Below, in pieces: positions 1-4,537 of a stretch of 5,724 nt of DNA (position 1 is the stretch's first letter; every line of letters begins with the position of its first letter). The stretch comes from Nitrososphaerota archaeon. Lineage in GTDB: Archaea; Thermoproteota; Nitrososphaeria; Nitrososphaerales; Gagatemarchaeaceae. The notes beneath the pieces were generated by a model. That model searched no databases. It saw nothing but the letters and a program-made list of their open reading frames with translations, and was not told the DNA's origin. Position numbers and translations under genes: made by a program. The stretch is taken from the NCBI GenBank assembly GCA_005877185.1, contig VBPQ01000104.1, forward strand, positions 1 through 5,724. The letters run 5' to 3'.

Positions 1-257
1 GTGTCGTTGGTGACGCCGTTCTTGCCAAGGAGTTCTTCCAGCTGCGTCTTCGAGAGGATGTCCCGCGTCAGCGGGTCGTTCAGGTCCTTCTTCCAATCGA
101 AGAGCACGGCGCCAGGCACGTGTCCACTGCTGTAGTTCGCTACCGGGTCGTAGTCAACTTCTGCGACTCGGACAGTCGAGTCGCTCAGGTGGCGGGAAAC
201 CCAGTCCGTATCGACGAGAGTTTCAGGGTGGGAATAGTCTTTTTCGAGAACCTGCAT
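1..257 (-). CDS. Thiosulfate/3-mercaptopyruvate sulfurtransferase (tandem rhodanese), N-terminal part, cut by left edge
   Basis: Only the first 85 codons are present; the gene runs off the left edge. The translation begins MQVLEKDYSHPETLVDTDWV and continues with rhodanese-fold landmarks: LVDTDWVSRHL (residues 14-24), VRVAEVDYDP (29-38), the YSSGHVPGAVLFDW segment (42-55) typical of the rhodanese CH2A region, and DLNDPLTRDILSK (58-70). These match the N-terminal, non-catalytic domain of two-domain sulfurtransferases (SseA/TST type, about 280 residues), which move sulfane sulfur from thiosulfate or mercaptopyruvate to an acceptor. In that family the active-site cysteine sits in the second domain, outside this window, so activity cannot be judged. 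An in-frame ATG at 266 would add three residues, but the TATA box at 280-289 is centred about 27 bp from the ATG at 257, which favours a leaderless start at 257. No signal peptide is seen, so it is probably cytoplasmic. The family call is firm; the substrate is not. Confidence 0.88.
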   Translation of the reverse strand, partial: MQVLEKDYSHPETLVDTDWVSRHLSDSTVRVAEVDYDPVANYSSGHVPGAVLFDWKKDLNDPLTRDILSKTQLEELLGKNGVTND

Positions 258-259
258 GT

Positions 260-273
260 ATAACATATGTTAT
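260..273. promoter_or_regulatory. Perfect 14-bp palindrome, candidate operator of the sulfurtransferase gene
   Basis: ATAACATATGTTAT reads identically on both strands with no spacer. It lies between the TATA-like box (280-289) and the start codon at 257, ending three bases before the ATG, so a protein bound here would cover the expected transcription start and block polymerase or TFB/TBP access. It is AT-rich in a GC-rich surrounding. The position fits a repressor operator for a small dimeric winged-helix or ribbon-helix-helix regulator. The regulator is not encoded in the window, so the role is inferred. Confidence 0.5.
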
Positions 274-279
274 GGAGCG

Positions 280-289
280 TTATTTAACC
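280..289 (-). promoter_or_regulatory. TATA-like box of the sulfurtransferase gene
   Basis: Read on the minus strand this is GGTTAAATAA, with purine-rich sequence (CAGAGTAA) just upstream that could serve as the BRE. The centre of TTAAATAA is about 27 bp from the ATG at 257, the distance expected if transcription starts at the start codon. This predicts a leaderless mRNA and explains the lack of a Shine-Dalgarno sequence. Confidence 0.6.
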
Positions 290-344
290 TTACTCTGAAC
301 CTCTTTTTTTCCGAGGCAGAGAAGGCACCCGACCTTTGCCTCCC

Positions 345-434
345 TCACGGATCGCGAGCGACCCTTCGGCGGCAGACGATTCCCTGATCATGAGGGCGGG
401 AGACGACATCGCAGGTGATTCTCCCGATCCGTGA
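345..434. repeat. 90-bp intergenic block bounded by a 14-bp imperfect inverted repeat
   Basis: The left arm TCACGGATCGCGAG (345-358) and right arm CTCCCGATCCGTGA (421-434) are inverted copies matching at 13 of 14 positions, with the outer 10 bp perfect. They enclose 62 bp. Near the centre lies an imperfect 15-bp palindrome, CCCTGATCATGAGGG (382-396), whose axis (389) nearly coincides with that of the outer repeat (389.5). The block sits between the 3' end of the exporter operon and the sulfurtransferase promoter. It could be a structured 3' UTR, a small RNA, an upstream regulator-binding array or a short mobile remnant; no flanking target-site duplication is visible. I do not recognise it. 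Confidence 0.55.
368..406. repeat. Pair of 12-bp direct repeats inside the inverted-repeat block
   Basis: GGCGGCAGACGA (368-379) and GGCGGGAGACGA (395-406) match at 11 of 12 positions and are spaced 27 bp start to start. They flank the central palindrome at 382-396, and the second copy overlaps its last two bases. Direct repeats around a symmetric core could be tandem protein-binding sites on neighbouring helical faces. The function is unknown. Confidence 0.5.
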
Positions 435-458
435 ACTCTCACTCGCGTCCTCCAGTTG

Positions 459-1298
459 CTATACCACCTTCCTATCGATTATCCCCTTCTTTCTCCCCTG
501 CCTCTCTGCCCACCTGTACGCCCAGAGGCTGACGGCGAGGAAGAGCAATCCCCCTAGGAGACAATATGCTACATAGTAGGAGTAGGCCGATAACGAGCCA
601 TACACTACTGCCTCGCGCGCTGCCCGGATGAACTGGGTGAAGGGAAGTACGTTCCCGAACGCGGAGAGCGGCCAAGGCAGAACGGAGACGGGGAAGAGCG
701 CCTCGCAGAAGACCATCAGCAGACCGGCGACGTACGTGGGCAGCGCCCACTCGAACTTGCTCGCGAAGATGGTGTAGGCCGCAAGCAGAATCCCCAGTCC
801 GAGTGTGGCCGGTACGTTCGCAACGAGCGCGCCGAGCAGAAGGCTCATCGAGAGCGGTGTCATGATAAAGGGGATCGAGCTCTTGAAGATGGATGCGGCC
901 ACGTAGTAAGCGAATGCGAGGGAGATGAGAGAGGTCAGGGCCGAGGTCACGAAGGAGGCGAGGCTTCTTCCGACCAGGAAGGGTGTCGATGACTTTGGCG
1001 AGATGAAGACCTGCGGGAATACGTACGACCACTTCCCCTCCGAGATTGCCTGGCTAGGAACCCACGAGTACGCGGCGACGTGGGTGTAAAGCGCAGCTCC
1101 CACGAGAATGTACGAAACGTGAGACGGGTCGAACGTCCCCGCGGCCGAGGAGCCCAGCCAGTAGACTATCGAGGCGCTGAGGACGCTCGCTATCGGCGCG
1201 ATCGTCTTCATTAGAAACCCGGTGAGCGGGTTCGTCCATCCGAAGTCTCTGTACCAGCCGATGCGGACAGACGCCAGCACAGTCTTGACGGAGCTCAT
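459..1298 (-). CDS. ABC-2 type transporter permease, second subunit
   Basis: This 279-residue integral membrane protein has about six hydrophobic segments, roughly at residues 33-50, 62-80, 110-133, 150-178, 188-208 and 239-263, as in ABC-2 (DrrB/NodJ-like) half-permeases. Between the second and third segments is the cytoplasmic coupling stretch EGKWSYVFPQVFISP (87-101), which corresponds to the ABC-2 motif that contacts the ATPase. The region EALFPVSVLPWPL (199-211) followed by NVLPFTQFIRAAREAV matches the conserved ABC-2 loop and following segment. The C-terminus is basic (RWAERQGRKKG), suggesting a cytoplasmic end. Its start codon overlaps the preceding permease's stop codon (ATGA), and a Shine-Dalgarno-like GGTGAGG lies 5 nt upstream, so it is the last gene of the exporter operon. 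It is clearly different in sequence from the other permease, pointing to a heterodimeric channel. The substrate cannot be deduced. Confidence 0.88.
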   Translation of the reverse strand: MSSVKTVLASVRIGWYRDFGWTNPLTGFLMKTIAPIASVLSASIVYWLGSSAAGTFDPSHVSYILVGAALYTHVAAYSWVPSQAISEGKWSYVFPQVFISPKSSTPFLVGRSLASFVTSALTSLISLAFAYYVAASIFKSSIPFIMTPLSMSLLLGALVANVPATLGLGILLAAYTIFASKFEWALPTYVAGLLMVFCEALFPVSVLPWPLSAFGNVLPFTQFIRAAREAVVYGSLSAYSYYVAYCLLGGLLFLAVSLWAYRWAERQGRKKGIIDRKVV

Positions 1299-2110
1299 CT
1301 CAGCCTCACCGAGATCGTACCCTCTCTCCTCCCCTTCTGCTCAAGAAGCTTCATCGTCTTCGAGGCGAGGAGAAGGAGGGCTCCGCCCATCACCGAGAGC
1401 GCGATGAGATGGAGGTAGATGCTGGACAGCCCTTGAGAGAAGAAGAGAGCCCTCCTCAGCGCGTCCATCCCTATCGTCAAGGGTATCAGAGATGCGAAGA
1501 CCTGAACGGAGAAGGGAAATGGGGAGAAGTTTCCTATCGAGGGGAAGTAGACTCCCGAGAGGAGGGAGACAGGCTCGTGCAGCGCCTCGTTGATCGACTC
1601 GGCTTCCCGCCCGTAGGCCAGGTAGAGCGAAGAGAGCATCATGCCCATCGCGTAGAGCGAAGCCAGCGTGAGAGCGAAGGTCAGCCCCACCGCCAGCCAC
1701 GAGGGGCTGAGGGGTGGAGCGAAGAAAAGCCAGCCCGCGACCGCCACCAGGACAGCGGACGGCACCGTGTTTACGACCCCACCCAGAGACATTCCGACGA
1801 GTATCGCCGTCATGGGCGCGGGCGATGTGAGATAGACCTCGAAGAGCCCCACCTGCTTGTCCCAGTAGAACTGGCTTGCCATGGACCAGAGGACGTTTCC
1901 CCAGAAGGAGATCATGATTCCTCCCAGGATCGCGAAGCCGACGAAGCTCCTCAGGCCGGTACTCGCGTAGAGCAGTCCCAGCCCCACCGAGGAGAAGAAA
2001 GGGAAGCCTATGTTCACGGCTATCCACAACGGTTCGTTGAAGACACTCATCACCCTGACCCACATCCTGGCGTAGAGAGCCCTGAGCCAGAGTCTACTCT
2101 CCAACTTCAT
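1295..2110 (-). CDS. ABC-2 type transporter permease, first subunit
   Basis: This 271-residue membrane protein has about six hydrophobic segments, near residues 28-50, 56-76, 103-130, 137-165, 181-212 and 231-250, the usual plan of an ABC-2 family half-permease. QVGLFEVYLTSPAP (86-99) matches the family's cytoplasmic coupling motif (typically GTLE-x-L-x-x-SP), and LLSGVYFPSIGNFSPFP (183-199) matches the conserved SGV-F-P loop before the later transmembrane segments. The N-terminus and the C-terminal tail (KLLEQKGRREG) are basic, consistent with both ends in the cytoplasm. Its start lies 17 bp inside the end of the ATPase gene, and only a weak purine-rich stretch (GAGGGAG at 2112-2118) precedes the ATG at short spacing, so reinitiation or coupling after the ATPase is likely. 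It should pair with the following permease and the ATPase as one exporter; drug, lipid or polysaccharide export are all possible. Confidence 0.88.
   Translation of the reverse strand: MKLESRLWLRALYARMWVRVMSVFNEPLWIAVNIGFPFFSSVGLGLLYASTGLRSFVGFAILGGIMISFWGNVLWSMASQFYWDKQVGLFEVYLTSPAPMTAILVGMSLGGVVNTVPSAVLVAVAGWLFFAPPLSPSWLAVGLTFALTLASLYAMGMMLSSLYLAYGREAESINEALHEPVSLLSGVYFPSIGNFSPFPFSVQVFASLIPLTIGMDALRRALFFSQGLSSIYLHLIALSVMGGALLLLASKTMKLLEQKGRREGTISVRLR
1304..1310 (-). promoter_or_regulatory. Ribosome binding site of the second permease gene
   Basis: Minus-strand GGTGAGG, a good match to the anti-Shine-Dalgarno complement GGAGGTGA, stands 5 nt before the ATG at 1298. It lies within the end of the upstream permease gene and supports both this start and coupled translation across the ATGA overlap. 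Confidence 0.6.
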
Positions 2111-3095
2111 GCTCCCTCTCGACGAAGCCTCTCCCGACGAGCGAGACGAACACCTCCTCCAGAGTCGTCTGCTGCCTCCACGAAGAGACTAGTCTCATCC
2201 CGGAGGCCGCGACCCCTGCCAGTGCTCTAGTAACGCACTCCTCGCTCTCGACCACCACTTGAACCCTCGCCAGCCCTCTCTCTTCGTCGACGGATGTGGT
2301 GAAGCCTTTCACGCCTTCGACCGCATTGAGAAAGGCGAGGTTCACGGGGAGCGGGGAGACCTCCATCACGAGGGCGGGTGCCCCCAGAGACCTCTTGAGG
2401 TTCGTCGGCGTGTCTGATGTGAGTATTCTCCCCCTGTCGATTATCGCCACTCTGTTGCAGATCGCGTCTACCTCGGCCATGTTGTGGGTCGCGAGGAAGA
2501 TCGTCCGCCCGTTCTCCTTCGCCTCCTTGATGAGGAACTCCCTTATGCTCATAGCGGTCATGACGTCCAGTCCTATCGTCGGCTCGTCGAGGAAGACTAT
2601 CTTCGGGTCGTTGATGAATGCCCTCGCTATGGTCACTCTCTGCCTGTACCCCGTCGAGAGCATGTAGAACTTGCGGTCGAGATAATCGTCGAGACCCAGA
2701 AGCTGAGAAAGCCGCTTGATCCGAGCCTTCGCGACCTCAGAAGGAAGGCCGTAGAGTTGCGAGAAGAACCAGAGGTTTCCCCTTGCCGAAATGTAGTCGT
2801 AACCCGCTCGCTCCGACCCGCTGGCCATGTTTATCACCGCCCTCACCTTCTCGGGCTCGCTCGCCACGTCAAAACCCATCACCCTCGCGACGCCGCTCGT
2901 CGGCAAGAGGAGGGTCGAGAGTATTCTGATGAGGGTGGTCTTCCCCGCTCCGTTCGGGCCGAGGACCCCGAATATCTCGCCCTCTCTCACCTTCAGGCTC
3001 ACGCCGTTGAGAGCGACGACCTTCTTCTCCTTCGAATCAAACTCTCTCCTGAGGTTCTGCACCTCCACTCGTAGTTCGAGTTCGTGACTGAGCAT
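2094..3095 (-). CDS. ABC-2 type transporter ATP-binding protein (DrrA/CcmA-like)
   Basis: This 333-residue cytoplasmic ATPase powers the exporter formed with the two downstream permeases. Visible motifs are Walker A GPNGAGKTT (46-54), the signature LSTGYRQ (146-152), Walker B IVFLDEPT (166-173), the D-loop GLD (175-177) and the H-loop histidine in LATHNM (His204). After the nucleotide-binding domain, about 110 extra residues end in TLEEVFVSLVG (311-321), the accessory C-terminal domain (DUF4162-like) common in DrrA-type subunits. Two departures stand out: the signature has Thr where Gly or Ser is usual at its third position (LSTG for LSGG), and no glutamine is present where the Q-loop is expected (residues 88-103, around SGSERAGYDYIS). 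A Q-less version with a G-x-E-R pattern occurs in some ABC-2 ATPases, so this need not mean loss of function. It is first in the operon. The ATG at 3095 is used, though in-frame GTG codons at residues 10 and 12 are possible because homology begins there. Confidence 0.92.
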   Translation of the reverse strand: MLSHELELRVEVQNLRREFDSKEKKVVALNGVSLKVREGEIFGVLGPNGAGKTTLIRILSTLLLPTSGVARVMGFDVASEPEKVRAVINMASGSERAGYDYISARGNLWFFSQLYGLPSEVAKARIKRLSQLLGLDDYLDRKFYMLSTGYRQRVTIARAFINDPKIVFLDEPTIGLDVMTAMSIREFLIKEAKENGRTIFLATHNMAEVDAICNRVAIIDRGRILTSDTPTNLKRSLGAPALVMEVSPLPVNLAFLNAVEGVKGFTTSVDEERGLARVQVVVESEECVTRALAGVAASGMRLVSSWRQQTTLEEVFVSLVGRGFVEREHEVGE

Positions 3096-3130
3096 TGCTC
3101 GGGTTACCTTCGCTGCGATATCGGGTCCTC

Positions 3131-3138
3131 ATTTAACC
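3131..3138 (-). promoter_or_regulatory. TATA-like box of the exporter operon
   Basis: Read on the minus strand this is GGTTAAAT, preceded by GAAGG, and identical over eight bases to the box upstream of the sulfurtransferase. Its centre is about 38 bp from the ATPase start at 3095, so transcription should begin near 3106-3108 and give a leader of only about 11-13 nt. AAGGTAA at 3104-3110 is the only Shine-Dalgarno-like stretch and would straddle the predicted 5' end. Confidence 0.5.
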
Positions 3139-3177
3139 CTTCGAGCTGTTTGTTGGGCCGAGAGAATCGCAGAAGCG

Positions 3178-3184
3178 TTTTAAG
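3178..3184 (+). promoter_or_regulatory. TATA-like box of gatDE
   Basis: TTTTAAG, preceded by the purine-rich BRE-like stretch CAGAAGCG, is centred about 30 bp before the gatD ATG at 3211. This predicts a start of transcription within a few bases of the start codon, so the message is leaderless or nearly so. No Shine-Dalgarno sequence is seen before gatD, consistent with that. It stands about 45 bp from the oppositely oriented box of the exporter operon. Confidence 0.5.
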
Positions 3185-3196
3185 CGATAGGCTCTT

Positions 3197-3206
3197 CGAG
3201 GCCTCG
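3197..3206. promoter_or_regulatory. Perfect 10-bp palindrome just upstream of gatD
   Basis: CGAGGCCTCG is a perfect palindrome between the putative TATA box (3178-3184) and the gatD start codon (3211), covering the likely transcription start. The position resembles the palindrome before the sulfurtransferase gene, but the sequence is unrelated. It is short enough in GC-rich DNA to be chance. Confidence 0.25.
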
Positions 3207-3210
3207 GCAT

Positions 3211-4533
3211 ATGGCCGATTTCGACGGCTACAGAGGGAACTCCCTCGAATTTCTCAGGCGGTCAGAAGCAGGCGTCGGCGACGTGGTTGAAGTTGGCACA
3301 GAGTGGGGGGTGATTACAGGCACCCTGGTACCCAGGTATCAGTACGACGACGACCGTCATATCGTGCTAAAGCTTTCGAGCGGCTACAACGTGGGCCTCA
3401 GCATCGATAGGCTGAAGGGGTTGACACGAAAATCTTCAGGCGAGAGGCCCGCCTTCGTTCCTCCTCCATCTCCTCCCCCCTCCCCGAAGGAGGAGCTGCC
3501 GCGCGTCGCGATACTGGGGACGGGTGGGACGATAGCCAGCAGAGTCGACTACCGTACGGGTGCGGTTCACCCCGCCATCTCGTCCGAGGAGCTCTACGCG
3601 CTCATCCCTGAGCTCTCCGAGGTCGCGAGGATCGAGCCTCAGATAATCTTCTCAGTCTACAGCGAGAACATCGAGCCCGAGAACTGGTCGAGAATCGCTG
3701 AACGCGTCTCCGAGGCCGTTGCGGGAGGCGTCGACGGAGTGGTTATCACGCACGGAACCGATACCCTCGGGTACACCGCCGCCGCCCTCACCTTCGCGCT
3801 CCAGGATGTCCCGCTCCCCGTGATCCTCACAGCAGCCCAGCGGTCGTCCGACAGACCGTCATCCGACGCGGTGCTCAACCTGGTTGGTGCGGTCTCCGTC
3901 GCGGGGTACGCGAGTTTTTCCGGGGTCTATGTCGCGATGCACGAGGGCGAGAGCGACGCTAGGGTGGCACTGCACCTCGGAACCCGGGTGAGGAAGAATC
4001 ACACGAGCGCGAGGGACGCATTCAAGTCGGTCGGCGTATCTCCGGCAGCCTTCTGGAGCAGAAGGGAGGGCCTTGAAATCAAGCTTGAGGGTCTCCCCCA
4101 GAGAAGAAGGGGAGCGAATTTTTCCCCGAAGCCGAGGTTCGAAGCGAGGGTCGCTCTCATGAAGTTCTTCCCCTCGATGCCCATCACACTCCTCGACTCT
4201 CTCGCGAACAGCGGTACGCGAGGGGTGGTGATCGAGGGCACCGGACTGGGGCACGTCAACTCCAGGAGTATCCCCTTCTTCAGGAGGTTCATAGAGCACG
4301 GCGGACTCGCCTGCATGACGTCGCAATGCATCAACGGACGGGTGAACATGAACGTCTACGACACGGGGCGCGACCTCCTCTCAGCGGGTGTCATCCCACT
4401 CGAGGACATGCTAGCGGAGACCGCGCTGGCGAAGGCGATGTGGGTACTCGCGAACTCGAATTCGATCGAGGAGGCACGGTCGATGATGCGAGCCAGCCTG
4501 TGCGGCGAAATCACTGAGCGGACGCTCAGGTGA
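3211..4533 (+). CDS. gatD: Glutamyl-tRNA(Gln) amidotransferase subunit D
   Basis: This complete 440-residue protein has the usual GatD length. It is the asparaginase-like subunit that hydrolyses an amide donor (glutamine or asparagine) and passes ammonia to GatE, which amidates Glu-tRNA(Gln); it acts in the cytoplasm as part of a GatDE complex. The N-terminal small beta domain (about 1-75) includes GVGDVVEVGTEWGVITGTLV and YDDDRHIVLKLSSGYNVG. A proline-rich linker follows (PPPSPPPSP, 84-92). The asparaginase domain then shows LGTGGTIAS (102-110), THGTDTLGYTA (180-190) and RKNHTSARDAF (261-271). By family comparison the catalytic residues are Thr107, Thr183, Asp184 and Lys262, all present. EGTGLGHVN (342-350), MTSQCINGRVNMNVY (369-383) and AETALAKAMWVL (402-413) are typical of the C-terminal half and separate it from plain L-asparaginases. 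The ATG at 3211 fits the TATA-box position and the family N-terminus. It leads the gatDE operon, divergent from the exporter. Confidence 0.97.
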   Translation: MADFDGYRGNSLEFLRRSEAGVGDVVEVGTEWGVITGTLVPRYQYDDDRHIVLKLSSGYNVGLSIDRLKGLTRKSSGERPAFVPPPSPPPSPKEELPRVAILGTGGTIASRVDYRTGAVHPAISSEELYALIPELSEVARIEPQIIFSVYSENIEPENWSRIAERVSEAVAGGVDGVVITHGTDTLGYTAAALTFALQDVPLPVILTAAQRSSDRPSSDAVLNLVGAVSVAGYASFSGVYVAMHEGESDARVALHLGTRVRKNHTSARDAFKSVGVSPAAFWSRREGLEIKLEGLPQRRRGANFSPKPRFEARVALMKFFPSMPITLLDSLANSGTRGVVIEGTGLGHVNSRSIPFFRRFIEHGGLACMTSQCINGRVNMNVYDTGRDLLSAGVIPLEDMLAETALAKAMWVLANSNSIEEARSMMRASLCGEITERTLR

Positions 4534-4534
4534 T
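4528..4534 (+). promoter_or_regulatory. Ribosome binding site of gatE overlapping the gatD stop
   Basis: AGGTGAT is a full-length match to the anti-Shine-Dalgarno complement and contains the gatD stop codon TGA (4531-4533). It stands 3 nt before the GTG at 4538. This supports the GTG start and suggests that ribosomes finishing gatD start directly on gatE, which would help balanced output of the two subunits. Confidence 0.65.
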
Positions 4535-4537
4535 TCG

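Noticed and set aside
264..266. Alternative ATG three codons upstream for the sulfurtransferase
   Set aside because: It lies only about 17 bp from the TATA-box centre, so it would be upstream of the expected transcription start. The ATG at 257 has the canonical distance.
304..310. Run of seven T on the plus strand, resembling an archaeal transcription terminator
   Set aside because: No plus-strand gene lies upstream of it in the window, and the exporter operon is transcribed the other way, so a role as its terminator is not supported. No matching T-run exists on the minus strand between 459 and 257.
290..409. Minus-strand 39-codon open frame in the intergenic region, starting MSSPALMIRE and ending at a TAA next to the sulfurtransferase TATA box
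   Set aside because: There is no convincing ribosome binding site or promoter, no recognisable domain, and it is built largely from the repeat block. Ordinary chance in GC-rich DNA explains it.
345..434. Possible tRNA or C/D-box small RNA in the intergenic repeat block
   Set aside because: No T-loop or acceptor/anticodon pattern of a tRNA is present, and there is no proper pair of C (RTGATGA) and D (CTGA) boxes on either strand. A structured RNA of another kind remains open.
1409..2230. Long plus-strand open frame (273 codons) opposite the first permease and the end of the ATPase gene
   Set aside because: Its translation is rich in Arg, Glu, His and Pro with no domain, while the opposite strand encodes a clear ABC-2 permease. 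It is an antisense shadow of GC-rich codons.
3859..4326. Minus-strand open frame opposite gatD
   Set aside because: The plus strand carries conserved GatD motifs throughout. The antisense product is low-complexity and charged and has no promoter.
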